Below are positions 23,836-36,791 of a stretch of 64,000 nucleotides of DNA, one piece after another. The DNA comes from Piromyces finnis (taxonomy: Eukaryota > Neocallimastigomycota > Neocallimastigomycetes > Neocallimastigales > Neocallimastigaceae). Under the pieces are notes generated by a model. That model did not search any database, was not told where the DNA came from, and saw only the letters and a list, made by a program, of their open reading frames with translations. The number at the start of each line of letters is the position of its first letter. Position 1 is the first letter of the stretch. Made by a program: the position numbers and the translations under genes. The stretch is taken from positions 1 to 64,000 of the forward strand of contig MCFH01000024.1 of the NCBI GenBank assembly GCA_002104945.1, read 5' to 3'.

Positions 23836-25917
23836 AAATATTTATATTTTAAATAAACAAAAAGTAATTCAAACAATAAAAAAAACTAATATAAAAAATA
23901 AGAATAATCCATCTACATTACTAAATAATAATGGATCATGTTATTATAAAATACTATGATATAGAAAAATAAAATTTTATTATTAATTAATTTATATAAA
24001 AACATGATAATGAAAAAAAAGGTATCCTATCTACCTAACTATATAAATAATAGAAATAGAAAAATAAAAAAGTATATAAAATGTATTTTTTTTTTTTAAT
24101 CTAAAGTAATCAAGTAAAATAAAATAACTAAAATAATCAAAAAAATAAAAATAAAAATAAAAAGCTATTATATTTTTTTAAAAAGTTTAAAAATTTGTTT
24201 ATGTAATTAAAAGGTTTTATTCATTTACAAATTGGAAATGAATTTATTTCTTTAAAGAATTGAATGTTTAATTATTTTAAGGGTGTTAATGAAATATAGC
24301 TAGGCCAAATTCAGAATACTTCCTAATATAATATAAACTCAAACCATTTGAATCTTTTTTGAATTTCATTTATTTTTATGTTCAATCCATGGTTAGTTGT
24401 TTAATATTAATAAATAGTGTAATTATTTATTCAATTTATATAAAACAATGTAAAAAAGAAAAGGAATTTATATATATAACATTAGTGATATATTAAAATA
24501 ATACTGTAGTTTCCAGCTTCATGTAATCTATCCTATACCGTAAATAAAAAAGTTTAATACTAGTATTCTTTGTATATTTAGATTCATGATTCTAATACAT
24601 CTTTAGATAAATCCATTCCTTAACCATCTGTAATGAAGAATGAATATAAAATATTAAATACATTACTAGATATCTAAAGTACAATAGTTGACCAACAGTT
24701 GTTTAAAGTGTTGATATCGATATTTTGATACAGAATCGAATGACTATAATAATGTACAAGGAATTAGCATCGAAGAATGGAAAGTGTTAGTGACCTTTTC
24801 GTTTTTTTTTTTCACTATGAAGTTTTCTTTTATTTCATTTTAATTTTTTTTTTATTTTTTTTTTTTTGTATATTTTAATTCAATTAAAAAATTAATAAAT
24901 AAAAATTATAAAAACGTAAAATAGGAAGGATTCATGTTATAAATTACTTTTTTTTTTTTAAATATAAAAAAATGTATTTAAATGTTAATTTCCCCTTTTT
25001 TTTTTTTTTTTTATGAATAAATTTTTCATTTTTATCTTTTCAAAAAGATATATTTTTAATTAATCAACCTTTTTTTTTTTTTTTTTACCCAATTTCCTTA
25101 TCTTTTACAATTTTTTTAAAAAGTTTGGTATTTCTCCATTCTTTTTAACATTTATTTTAATACATTCTGTATACATTATTCATATTAAATCAATTTTTTT
25201 TTTTAAATTTCATATGATAATTTAATATAGTTTTAATATATTAAATTTTTGATATTTTGATAGAATATAATAAAAAAAAAATAATTTTTAAAAAATAATG
25301 ATTAACTCATCTTTTCAAGTATAGTAGATTATTATTTAGTTACTAAGGCTTCTTTATTTTCAAAAAAAAAAAAAAAGAAATAATTAACTAATACAATAAG
25401 CATTAGTAATAATAAAAAAAGTGAAATTAAAGAATAACATCGGTTTAAAAGTAATTAATAAAACTTTTAATAAATATTTTTAGTTCCCCCTAACTTTAAA
25501 AAAGTTTTAATTTATAAAGATAATATATTAAATAATATTAAATAATAATTTATTTTATTTTATTCTATTTTATTATAATATTAAATAATTTATTATATAA
25601 AACAATTTTAATATAAAAAAATTGGAAATTACCTCTACTAAAAGGTTGAAGAGGTTGTTGCTAGAAAAATAATTTTTATTTTTAGTTTTAGAAAGTGTTT
25701 TTTTTTTTTTAATAAATAAATAATAATTTTATTATTTTATTCTTTTATTATTATTATCTTATAATATTTAAAGGAATTTCAATTTCAAATTCTTTTTTTT
25801 TTTTTTTTTTTATTCAATGGCAAAAGGGCAGGTAAATTTTATAAAAAATTTACTAATCCACCAATTTAAAAAAAAAAAAAAATGATAAATAATATTAAAA
25901 AAATTAATTAAAATAAT

Positions 25918-25948
<31 letters not shown>

Positions 25949-26333
25949 TTCTTTTCAATTAGGTAAAATCTTTTTTTAAAAAAAAAGGAATAAAGAAATG
26001 AAATCATTGGTTTAATTAATTATGTTTTAAAAAGTATAAATACTAATGGTAAATCCTTTTTTTTTTTTTCTTTGAAAAAAAATTATTTAAAAATACTAAT
26101 AGTAAATAAAGATACAACTTTTATATTTTTTTTAAAAAAAAAAGGAAATATATATAATCTTTTATATTTATTAAAATTATCTCTATCTATTTACATTTAT
26201 TACTATTTCTTTTCATAAAAAAAAAAAATATATATTAATATATACTAAATATTTAAATAAATAAATAAATATAACAAGATATATCTCCCAAAATTAAACA
26301 ATAATAGCAGTTATAAAGAAAAATAATTAAACC
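23836..26333. other. AT-rich intergenic region
   Basis: Many poly-A and poly-T runs of 10-18 bases. A patch at 24700-24790 has more normal composition and an open frame (DTESNDYNNVQGISIEEWKV), possibly a gene fragment. Nothing else is supportable. The 3' part is the promoter and leader of the ABC transporter. Confidence 0.55.
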
Positions 26334-29300
26334 ATGGTAAAAATTATTTTAATACATAATACCATAGTACCTATATTGAATAATATTTAGAGTCTAACAA
26401 ATATAATATTTTTTTTATTCTATTTCTATTAGGGTTATTATTCTAATCAATTGAAAGCGTTGGTAAAGAGAAATATTCTCTTAAAAAAGGCTTCAAAAAT
26501 TAGAACCTTTTTTGAAATATTTTTACCTATTTTAATGGTGGTCATTACTTGTAAGATAATCTTCAATTTAAAAAAGAAATATAAAGATAGTATAAATTAA
26601 TAAATAATAATAGTAATAATAATAATACATTACTAATATGATTTTTATAATATTCTAATTTATCATATAGATTTAGTAAATAAAATATCAGAAACCAAAG
26701 TATATCCAGCAATGGATCCAACAGGAACTATAAATATTAATGATGTTTTTAGACAATTTTCAATGGCTATGCAATATCAATCAAAAGTACCAACTATTGG
26801 TATTGTATTACCAGAATCATCAAAGGATACTACTATTATAAATAAAATAAAGGAAAATGATATGTTTGTAAATTCTCCATTTGAATTTAGAAACTTTGAA
26901 AATCAAGATCAAATGAATGAATATAATAATGATTTTCATAATTTATTACTTGCTGGTATCATCTTTGAAAGTGATGACTTATTCCATTATACTATTAGAG
27001 TCAATAGTACTACTGCTCCGGAACCAAACGCCGATGATATCACAAATTATATTGAAGGTCGTTACAAATCTGAAAATGGTGAAATAGAAGCGGATACTTA
27101 TTCCTACGTCTTTTCTCCAATTCAAGCAGCAGTAGATCAAGCTATTATTCGTTTAAAAGCAAAGGATGATACAATTACATTGAAACATAATATTGGTAAA
27201 TTGGGTAAAGCTGCTTCTGAATATGACTTAACAGATAATGCAGGTAATCTTGGTTTTTATGTTTCTATGATCTTTATGATGCCTGTTATTGTCATTGCTG
27301 TTTCTCTTGTGAAAGAAAAAGAAGATGGAATTAAAAATGGTTTATTAATGGCTGGTACTCATCCAACATTATTTTGGCTTTCATGGCTTTCACTCTATGT
27401 AGCCATTTGCCTTTTCGTTTCGGTTATCATTACTATTATATTCCATTTCTCTGGTACTTTTTCAAATGTTAACATAATCATCATGATTTTAACCTTGCTT
27501 CTATACGGTTTAAGTTGTTGTAATTTAGCATTTGTTTTTAGTGCCTTTTTCAAAAGAACAAAAACAGCTGGTACGGTTATTTCCATTATTATTGTGTTCT
27601 TTTCTTATGCCAATATGGCTTTACCTTTCATAAGTCTCACTGTAAGAAAAATTGTATCTTTATTTTTATGTCAAATTACTATTGGTTCTTTTATATATGA
27701 AGTGGATGCCTTGGAAAATCATTTCCAAAAACTTTCATTCAGTAATATATTCACATCAAATGCAGGTTACTTTTTCCTAATGTTAATTATAAATAATATA
27801 TTATACTTTGTCCTGGGCCTTCTTTTTGATAATTTATTCTCAACCGAGGATAGTCAATACCTTTTCAAATTTAATAAAAAAATCGACGTTTCCGGTGAGG
27901 AGGATGAAAATACAAATGAAAAAGATGTTCAGGAAGATTTTAATTTCAAAAATGGTGCCAAGTGTATTGCCGAAGTGGATCATGTTTATAAAGTATTCCC
28001 AAAGAAAATCGACAGAGAAGATGAAAAAAAATCAATGGAAAAATCAAAAGAAAATAAAAATCAATTTTTGGCCGTAAACAACGTTAGCTTTAAGGTGTAT
28101 GAAAATGAAATTTTTGCAATTTTAGGTCATAATGGTGCTGGTAAAACAACCCTTATTAATATTATGGTTGGTCTTTTAAGAGCATCAAAAGGTGGCGTTT
28201 ATTATGATGGTTTAGACATTGCTAAGGATACAAACACTATTCGTAAAAATTTTGGTGTCTGTGCTCAAACGAATACTATTTTTGATGAACTTACCGTTGA
28301 AGATCATATTAAATTTATTGCTGATTTAAAGGATGTTCAGGTTGATGTCGATGAAGTTTTAACCGAAATCGATCTCATTCATCAAAAGAATTTAAAGGCA
28401 TCAAAATTAAGTGGTGGTCAAAAACGTAAACTTTGTATTGGTATGGCTACCATTGGTAATCCAAAATACGTCTTTTTAGATGAACCAACTACCGGTTTGG
28501 ACCCTCTTTCCAGAAGAAAAATTTGGGATCTTTTATTGAAAAAGAAAAAGGGAAGAGTTATTTTCCTTACCACCCACTATATGGATGAAGCCGATATTCT
28601 TGCTGACCGTAAATTAATTCTTTCCAAGGGTAAAATTCGTTGTCTTGGTACGAGTCTCTTCCTTAAAAATCATTTTAATATGTGCTACAATTTAGACGTA
28701 GAAACCAGTGATAAGGAACGTATTCATTCCATCATTCAACATCATTTGACCGATTTTACCTACGTTCGGAATCAAAATAAGGAGGATGATAGCTCCGGAG
28801 AAAAAAATAAAACTAGCAATAATTATGGCATTGAATGTCATACCTGGCGTTTACCATTAAATGCTACCGATAAATATGCCTTGCTTTTGAACGATTTAGA
28901 GGGTCAAATGAACCAGCAAAATGGTTTAGTTCAGAAATATGCTTTAAATATGCCAACCCTAGAAGAGTTATTTATTCGTTTAGAAGATCACTCTATTACT
29001 GCTGTTGAGGATGAGGATACCAAAGAAGAAATGTCGGGTCAGGAACACTTTAGAATACAAATGGATACAGAATTACCAAAATTAAAACCAGTCCAAAAAC
29101 CAAATAGCTTATTCCTTATTTTCTCTCTTGTCAAATCAAGAATAAAAATATTTACCAAGGACAAGGTATTTACCTTCTTTGCCATTCTTTTCCCAGCTAT
29201 TGCCACAGGGGTCATGTTCTTTATTGCCAATAAAATCTTTAATGGAGATCCAAAACCAACAGAATCAAGAGTACTTTCCGTTCAAAATGTTTATGGCAAC

Positions 29301-31520
29301 ACCTATTTAAACTATGAACCTCAATCGCAACTTCATCTTTCCAAAGAAAATATTCTTGTGGGAACAGGTATTCATGACAACATGCTCTCTTCACATTCCT
29401 TAACGGAAATCCCTAATCCAGAAATAGGAGGTACCTATTATCTTTCTTCTCTTGGTGGTCAAGAAGTTGAAAATACCTATGACTTACAAATTCACTACAA
29501 TGATACCATGACCCATGCCTTACCAGCAACGTTTAATGCTATTAGTAATGCTATTCTTGCCTCCAAAAATATTGATGGTAGAATTGTTACCACTTCTCAT
29601 ACATTTGCTAAAGGAGATGATACCATGGCTATTGTTAGTTTGTCTTTGGCTGGATTTATGATTGGATACTATATTTCAAATAATATTAATCGTTTTGGTC
29701 CTTTAGTTGTTCGTGAAAGATCCAACCAACTTTTACAACAACTTCAATTAAATGGTGTATCTCGTTTGAACTATTGGATTTCCTGCTTCATTTCTGATAT
29801 CCTTCTTTTCATTATTACTTGTATTTTAATTTTCATTATTGGTTTACTTGTTCGTTATGAACCTTTAATGGACTTTAAGATCATCGTCATCATCTTTATA
29901 TTATTAATTATTTGGAGTGTTGCTTCCATGCTATTCCAATACGTTACCAGTTTTCTTTTCGAAAAAGAAGATACGGCTTTCTCCATGTCTTCCTTTATAA
30001 ATACTTATCCTGCTATCTTTGGTTATATTATCTTTATTTTAATTAACGGAAAGTATAGTGTTGTCGAAGGTATTCTTGAAGGAAAGGGAATTCTTGCCAC
30101 TGTTCCAAACGTATATAATATAGTTCTTTCAGCTCTTTTCCCATCCTATGGTTTTATTGGTATGGTGAATTCAATTTTCACCATGAAGGTATACGAAAAA
30201 TTAATCCACTATGAAATAAAACTTTCCACTCTTTTAAGATTTGATAATGGTATTTTACCGATCATTATTGTTCATGCGGTCCAAGCCGTCCTTTATTTCC
30301 TCCTCATAATTAATCTCGACCGTAAAATAAATCAAACCAATAAAAGTGATATATACGATATCCCATCCGGTGTCCTTCAACGATGCCAAGAACATCTTGA
30401 CGAAGGGGATGATGACGTCAAAAAAGAATATGAATATGTCAAGGAAAACCAATTTGATCTTCCATTGAGTGTTCTTCACCTCAGTAAGGAATACAAAGCA
30501 TCCCTTCCTTCCGATAAAGAAAAGGCTGCAGAAATTTCTGCTAGAGATCCTCAAAACTTTACCTTTGGTGAAATTCATAAATCTCCGGTTACGGGTAAAT
30601 ACGTTAAGACTGCCGTCATTGATGTTAACTTTGGAGTTAGAAATCATGAATGTTTTGGTCTTTTAGGTCCAAATGGTGCTGGTAAGTCTACCACCTTAAA
30701 CACCGTAACCTCTACCATTCCACAAACTACGGGTAAGGTTTGTTTTAATGGAGTAGAAACTCATATTGCACGTTTAGGTGAAATTTCCATGGGTTACTGT
30801 CCACAAAACGATATTCTCTGGAAGGAATTAACTCTTCGTGAACATCTTGAACTTTTCTTAAGAATTCGTGGATACACCTCTCAAGAAGCTCGAGACTATG
30901 CTACACGTTATATTGATATTATTGGTGTTGAAGAACATCAAAATAAACGTGCCGATAATTTAAGTGGTGGTACCAAGCGTAAACTTTCTCTTTTAATTGC
31001 TATTTGTGGCTATCCAAAACAAATTCTTTTAGATGAACCTTCCGCTGGTATGGATCCATCCACTCGTCGTTTAGTTTGGAATATTATTAAGAAAACTAAA
31101 AACATGAATGATTCTGCCGTGATTATGACTACTCATTCTATGGAAGAAGCCGAATTCTTATGTGATCGTTTAGCCATTCTTGTCAATGGACGTCTTTCTT
31201 GTATCGGTTCTCCTGAACATTTAAAGATGAAATTTGGCGATAGTTATATTCTTGAACTTCAATCTAAGGATGTAGAACGTTTCCATCATGAAATTATTGA
31301 AAATGGTAAATTATTTGGGGAAAAGGAATACAAAATGGATAAATCTTCCAGTGATCGTGTAAAATATGAAGTTAAAATGACCCATAATATTGGTTATGTC
31401 TTTGGTATTATGGAAAATTGTAAAAAGAGTGGTCTTGTCACCGATTATAGTTTTAATCAAACCACCCTAGAACAAATATTTATTAACTTTGCAAAGGAAC
31501 AAATTATTACTACAGAATAA
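26334..31520 (+). CDS. ABCA-type full-size ABC transporter (1656 aa)
   Basis: Three exons (26334-26336, 26433-26550, 26671-31520) give a continuous frame. The first holds only the ATG, followed by a GTAAAA donor. Exon 2 encodes the N-terminal GYYSNQLKALVKRNILLKKA and the start of helix 1. Without these exons translation would begin at an internal Met and lose 54 residues. The architecture is TMD-NBD-TMD-NBD as in ABCA proteins, which move lipids across membranes. NBD1 has Walker A GHNGAGKTT (about residue 526), signature LSGGQKRKL, Walker B VFLDEPTTGLDP and H-loop TTHYMDEAD. NBD2 has GPNGAGKST (about 1372), LSGGTKRKL, ILLDEPSAGMDP and TTHSMEEAE. Both sites look catalytically complete. Each TMD has an extracytoplasmic loop after its first helix. 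The substrate is unknown; vacuolar or plasma-membrane location is inferred. Confidence 0.95.
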
Positions 31521-32091
31521 AAAAAAATAAATCAATTCATATTACCAAGATGGCAAAAAAAAAAAAAAAAAAAAAAAACTTCGCATTTCCTATTTAATAT
31601 ATTTAATATATAATGATTATTTATAAAAAGAATCGTCATTCTAATAATAAAAAAAATAAAAAAAAAAACTAATAAAATTTATTTCTATCATTCAATGATT
31701 ATTATATAAAATTATAAAATAATTACTACTAAATTATATCAAATAAAATAAATAAAAAAAAACTTTTAAAATATTTAATATATTTAATTATTTCATATTT
31801 AATTACCATCAAAAAATAATATAAAATAAATAAAAATAATTAAATCATCCACATCAAAAAAAAAAAAAAAAATTTTATTTTTTATTTTTATTTTTTTTTA
31901 ATTTCCATAAAAGAAAGAAATTTTATTATTATTAATACTATTAATATTAATTATATATTGTTTTTTTTTGTTTTTCTCATAAAAAAAATAGGCATAACAT
32001 ACACATAAATAAAGGATAAATAAATTTATAAAAAAAAAAAAAGTAATTTTAAAACTAAAACAAATAAACAAGAAAAAAAATTATTATTATA

Positions 32092-32134
<43 letters not shown>

Positions 32135-32520
32135 TATTTTTTTTAAAATTTATAATAAAATATAAATATATATAAATACATCGATACATTGATGATGGCT
32201 CTATCTATCTATCTATCTATTTATCTATATTTTTTTTATCGATTATTTTAAAAATGTATACAACCTATAAAAAACTAAATTATAAATTTTATTTATTTTT
32301 TTTTTTTAAATTATTTCTTTTTAAAAAAAAAAAAAAAAGGTAGAAAAAAAAAAAAAAAGTAGGCTCCCGAAATAAAATTAGGTATTAACCATTATTTGTC
32401 ATCATGCATTATTATCCTTATATCTATTATTATTATCGTCATTGTCGCTTAAAAATTTTATAATCGTATACTAATTTTTGGAGGATTCTGTTAATACTTT
32501 GAGGTGTAAAGTTCACCACT
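31521..32520. other. AT-rich spacer with microsatellites
   Basis: This is the shared 3' flank of two convergent genes. It holds poly-A runs, an AAT tract (about 32093-32133) and a CTAT tetranucleotide tract (about 32201-32227). No gene is seen. Confidence 0.7.
32093..32133. repeat. AAT trinucleotide microsatellite
   Basis: About thirteen tandem AAT units in the convergent spacer. Confidence 0.9.
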
Positions 32521-35500
32521 TTATTTTTTATTTTTAGCTTTTTTGATTTGTGGTCGATATCTAGCATCTAAAAGAATTTTCGCAATTGGTACATTATTTT
32601 GTTTAATGGTGAGCTTAAGCGGTGTGAGATAATTTGGTAATTGATAATAGGGATTGGCATGATGAAACATAAGTAATTCAACTAATTCTATTTGATCCTT
32701 TTCAATGGCATATATTAATGGAACTTTACATTCCTGTGGATGTTCATAATTGACATTGGCACCAAGTAAGAGAATTAACCCTATAAACTCAAAAAGTTTA
32801 AAATATTCTGAGGTTTTCACGATAGGTGTCGTTGGCGCGGGCAATGCCTGTTTTTTGGTCGATACCACCTTTTCAAGATAAAGTTTGATAAGATACAATA
32901 ATGGAGTATTTTGATCTTTATCTAACTCGTTAATATTAAAATCTTTGTGCTTCGATAGATAGTTTAATCCCTGCCGATTTTGATATTTTAAACAATAATA
33001 AAGTGGTGTCAAATGATCAGGTCCATAGGTCTGATGAATCGATAGGTTTGGTAATAATAAATCCAAAAGCTGAGAAGATTGTTGTCGCTGATAGTTTTTT
33101 AAAAGGTATGAGAGGGGTGTGTCTCCATGGTTATCTGGTATTGTTAAATCCGGATGATAGGAAAGTAGTGTACGAACACATTCCAATTTTTCATATTTTA
33201 TGGATAATAAAAGTGGTGTGGTATTTTCAGGACCTCCTACTTCATTTAAATCTTCTATAAAATTTTTTAAATACGCTTTAATACATATAGGTTTATTATG
33301 AATACAATAGTAATGCAATTCGGGGTAACCTTCAACAATAACTTTTCTTTTTTCCTTCAATTTAGTATGACCAGCATTTTCCGGTTGATCTGATTCCTTT
33401 ATTTTATCGGTAGGATTGATTTTATTTTCCATGATAGTTTCATTTACCTCGGCTTTATTTTCTTTTCTATTTATATTTGTGTCAGAGTCTGTATTCTGAT
33501 TTTTATCTTTTTCTAATTCAGTTATGGTATCATCTTTCCTTGTTTCCTTATTCTCTTTTTCTTCATCTGAAAATGAACTTTTTGTTTCCTTATTCTCTTT
33601 TTCTTCATCTGAAAATGAACTTTTTGTTTCCTTATTCTCTTTTTCTTCATCTGAAAATGAACTTTTTGTTTCCTTATTCTCTTTTTCTTCATCTGAAAAT
33701 GAACTTTTTGTTTCCTTATTCTCTTTTTCTTCATCTGAAAATGAACTTTTTGTTTCCTTATTCTCTTTTTTTTCATCTGAAAATGAACTTTTTGTTTCCT
33801 TATTCTCTTTCTTTTCATCTAAAGATATAGGGTTTGTTTCATTCATTTCATAAGATTTCACGATTTTCTCTTTGTCATCTTCATCATCACTCATTGCTGC
33901 TCTCAACTTTTCTTCGTCACTTTTATTCTCTGAATTAATATGACTAGATATTGAAATATATTCACTCTTAACTTTTCTCAAAACTTTTATTTTTTCTTTA
34001 TCTGGTTCATTGTTTTGTACTGGTATAGATGAGGTATTTAATTTAACAAGATTATTGGGATAGAGAGGATATTCATCACTTTTATTATAGCCATCTTCTT
34101 CACTTGGTGATTTTAAATCTTGATTAGTAAAATGAAAAACATTCACCATACTTTTATTACCTGGTAGTAACGGAAGATTGGATATTTCAGCAGATGTATT
34201 TTTCAATGAATCGATGTACAATTTTATTTCACGTATATAACGATCCCCAGCTTTGGGTTTTGTTTTTAATTCAAGTTCATTAATTGGATAACATACTTTT
34301 AATCGTTTGTATTCTTTGGAATGAAATACTTCATACACAAGCTTTGGATGATAATTGTATAATATTTTTTTAAATAAATTAAAATTATTGCAAAGAATAG
34401 TATGGAAAAGAGGAGAATGTTCATGTTCATCTCTTTCTTCAACCGGTGCCCCATTTTCCAATAAAGCGTTAACCAAATTGGTTTTTGTTCTATCAATAAA
34501 AAAAATAAGTGGTGTGGAAATATGTTCTACTTCACCATTTGACTTTTGGACATAAAATCCATTTCTAATAATAGATTTAATCAAACCCACATTTCTTTCT
34601 ATTAAATAACAAAGATCCTTTAACCACTCACTCTTCTCATTAACTCTTACATAGCTTTGATCAATGGCAGCTCTCTGCTTATACAATATATTAAAGGTTT
34701 CTTCATCATCAATCACATGATCAATTAAATGACTCATTATAGATTTTCCGTCGATAACCATTTGATTAGATATTAAAGGATGCTTTATTATTATTTTTTT
34801 TAATAAATCGTAATTTCGTTCTTTAATAACTTGCTTCATTAAATCATTGGTAATTTTATTACCTTTAAAATTAAAATTTACAGCGAAACGACTTTCTTTA
34901 TATTTCATTAGTATATTAAAATATCCTTCTCGATCTTTTTTATTTAAATCATTGTTGTGTAGAAGATACATAAAAGGAGTTTCACCATCTTTGTTTTTCT
35001 TATTGAGATCTGGATGGTAGCTATACAAGAGTTCTCTAAAAAAATCAATATTATTTATTTTTATACTTATAAAAATAGGAGTCATACCTTGATTATCAGG
35101 TTGATTTGTTGAAATTCCAACATCCAATATTTTTTTTGCCAAAATTAATCTTTCTTTTTTAATAAAAAAGTTTACAGGATTAAAAATATGAATTATTTGT
35201 CCTTGTTTATTAGTTGTCACTAATCCACGTCGAGCTATTGTTCGTATAAGACTATTATTATCTTCAATAAAAGAAACTCGATCTTTGTATGTAAATTCAT
35301 AAGGAATAATAAAACCTTTTTTTACATATAATAAATTGTATAGTTCCTCATCTCTTATTTTATTGTTGATAAGCTCTTTCATTATAAAAGCGAAATCTAC
35401 ATTAATTTTTGTAGAAAAAGAAAGAATATTTTTTTTAAATTCTTCTAGATCTCTAACCCTAATGCCATCAATAAGAGATTTCATTAATTTTTTTTCATTT

Positions 35501-35583
35501 GGATTACTAATATTATCTATCCATAATATGTTGGATGGAAAAGATGGCAAAGGATTAATAAACGGGTTGTATATATTATACAT
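32521..35583 (-). CDS. large ankyrin repeat protein with acidic repeat insert (1020 aa)
   Basis: A single exon encodes 1020 residues. Ankyrin units cluster in two halves: residues about 125-460 (TPIFISIKINNIDFFRELLY, followed by SYHPDLNKKNKDGETPFMYLL) and about 765-1010 (TPLLLSIKYEKLECVRTLLS, TPLYYCLKYQNRQGLNYL, VPLIYAIEKDQIELVELLMF). Between them is a charged, probably disordered linker containing seven tandem 14-residue units (EEKENKETKSSFSD), encoded by a 42-bp minisatellite. There is no signal peptide or membrane helix, so it is likely a cytoplasmic scaffold. The C-terminus is basic (KKAKNKK). Ser in each repeat unit lies in an acidic setting (SFSDEE), a pattern suited to casein kinase 2; this is inference. 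The start at 35583 is the first ATG after the AT-only leader. Confidence 0.88.
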   Translation of the reverse strand: MYNIYNPFINPLPSFPSNILWIDNISNPNEKKLMKSLIDGIRVRDLEEFKKNILSFSTKINVDFAFIMKELINNKIRDEELYNLLYVKKGFIIPYEFTYKDRVSFIEDNNSLIRTIARRGLVTTNKQGQIIHIFNPVNFFIKKERLILAKKILDVGISTNQPDNQGMTPIFISIKINNIDFFRELLYSYHPDLNKKNKDGETPFMYLLHNNDLNKKDREGYFNILMKYKESRFAVNFNFKGNKITNDLMKQVIKERNYDLLKKIIIKHPLISNQMVIDGKSIMSHLIDHVIDDEETFNILYKQRAAIDQSYVRVNEKSEWLKDLCYLIERNVGLIKSIIRNGFYVQKSNGEVEHISTPLIFFIDRTKTNLVNALLENGAPVEERDEHEHSPLFHTILCNNFNLFKKILYNYHPKLVYEVFHSKEYKRLKVCYPINELELKTKPKAGDRYIREIKLYIDSLKNTSAEISNLPLLPGNKSMVNVFHFTNQDLKSPSEEDGYNKSDEYPLYPNNLVKLNTSSIPVQNNEPDKEKIKVLRKVKSEYISISSHINSENKSDEEKLRAAMSDDEDDKEKIVKSYEMNETNPISLDEKKENKETKSSFSDEKKENKETKSSFSDEEKENKETKSSFSDEEKENKETKSSFSDEEKENKETKSSFSDEEKENKETKSSFSDEEKENKETRKDDTITELEKDKNQNTDSDTNINRKENKAEVNETIMENKINPTDKIKESDQPENAGHTKLKEKRKVIVEGYPELHYYCIHNKPICIKAYLKNFIEDLNEVGGPENTTPLLLSIKYEKLECVRTLLSYHPDLTIPDNHGDTPLSYLLKNYQRQQSSQLLDLLLPNLSIHQTYGPDHLTPLYYCLKYQNRQGLNYLSKHKDFNINELDKDQNTPLLYLIKLYLEKVVSTKKQALPAPTTPIVKTSEYFKLFEFIGLILLLGANVNYEHPQECKVPLIYAIEKDQIELVELLMFHHANPYYQLPNYLTPLKLTIKQNNVPIAKILLDARYRPQIKKAKNKK
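33539..33826 (-). repeat. 42-bp coding minisatellite (about seven units)
   Basis: Nearly identical 42-bp units encode EEKENKETKSSFSD in the ankyrin protein. Most units are identical at the DNA level; the two nearest the N-terminus differ (EKKENKET). Because 42 is a multiple of three, several other frames are also open here. Confidence 0.95.
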
Positions 35584-36154
35584 ATTATGGTATATGTTTA
35601 AAAAAATGTTTTTTTTTTTTTATATATATATATACGAATTAAAATCTTTCTTCTACAGATTCTGATTAAATAATTTAATGAATAAAAAAGCTTCTTTCTT
35701 TTTAATCTTGATGTATTTTCAGATATAATGTAAATAAAATAATTCAGGTTACAGTTGATAAAAAAGAATAATTACCGGATTTTTATAAATAAAAGGTTTC
35801 TTTTCAAGTATATATTTTAAAAGGTATATTGTTTAGTTAAGTTTAATTCGTCTAATAGTTATTATTTTAGTTTTTATTTGTTTTTATATATACAAATTTA
35901 AATATTCAACCATTTGAAATTCATACTCCTATTAACATTACTTATTATATTTACATTTATCATATAAAAAAAAAAAAAAATTAAAAAATTTAAGTTTTCA
36001 TATTTAATTAAAAAAAAATCATTTTTTAATTATTATTTTTTACCAATAATAATTTCACTTTGCAAATTAATTTTTTAATGTTTAATCTGTAAAGTTTAAC
36101 ATTTAAAATTATTGTATGTTGAATAGAAAAAAAAATTATTAAACTTTTTTATAT

Positions 36155-36185
<31 letters not shown>

Positions 36186-36443
36186 TTTGGTATCAAATTT
36201 CCTCATATATTTTACTAAAAATGGATCATAAACCTTTTAATAACTTTTTTATCTATTTTTTTTTTTTTTTAAATAGTTAACAAATAATCATAATATCAGC
36301 AAAGAATAATATCATCAAAAAACTATCAATGGTTAAAATTGAATTAATAATAAGTATTTGAACTTTATTAATTCTTCTTTCTTTATTAGAATGTTGGAAT
36401 AGGATCAAACAATGGAAAATAATAATAAATCATTAAAATAAAA

Positions 36444-36478
<35 letters not shown>

Positions 36479-36673
36479 GCATCAAATATTTTAAACTTTA
36501 TTATTAATTTAATTAAAATTATAATACATGTAATATAAGAATTAAAATAAAATAAAAATAAAAAAAATATGTTTAAATAAACACAAATGAATAAAAATAG
36601 GGTATAATGTATTCTAGTAATTTTAATTAAAGTAAAAAAGCCACTATTATACTAAAGTATAATAATTGTATTT
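35584..36673. other. AT-rich upstream region
   Basis: No gene is seen. Long poly-T runs lie near 36160-36188 and 36449-36473. The part next to 35583 is the promoter and leader of the large ankyrin gene. An additional AT-only stretch with no features (36792-37127) follows the small element at 36.7 kb. Confidence 0.65.
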
Positions 36674-36791
36674 GACTTCCAATGGGACACCGAGCCAAAG
36701 ACCAAAATTTTATCATGGGACAAAATTATGATCTCCATTGGTTGCGCTGGCCCTCCTGGCCTGTCTTACTGTTTCTTCAGCATTGACGCTC
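36674..36791 (-). mobile_element. short GC-rich dispersed element, old copy
   Basis: A 118-bp island of near-normal base composition sits in AT-only DNA. Read on the minus strand it begins GAGCGTCAATGCTGAAGAAA, continues CAGTAAGACAGGCCAGGAGG and ends TTGGAAGTCAAA. The first 50 bases match the start of the insertion at 56995-57140, including one three-base length difference, and the last bases also match. The middle is different. No clear target duplication or long poly-A remains, so this is an older or independently derived copy. Confidence 0.65.

Noticed and set aside
33477-33853. Plus-strand and alternative minus-strand frames over the ankyrin gene
   Set aside because: Shadows of the 42-bp minisatellite, whose length is a multiple of three and keeps several frames open.
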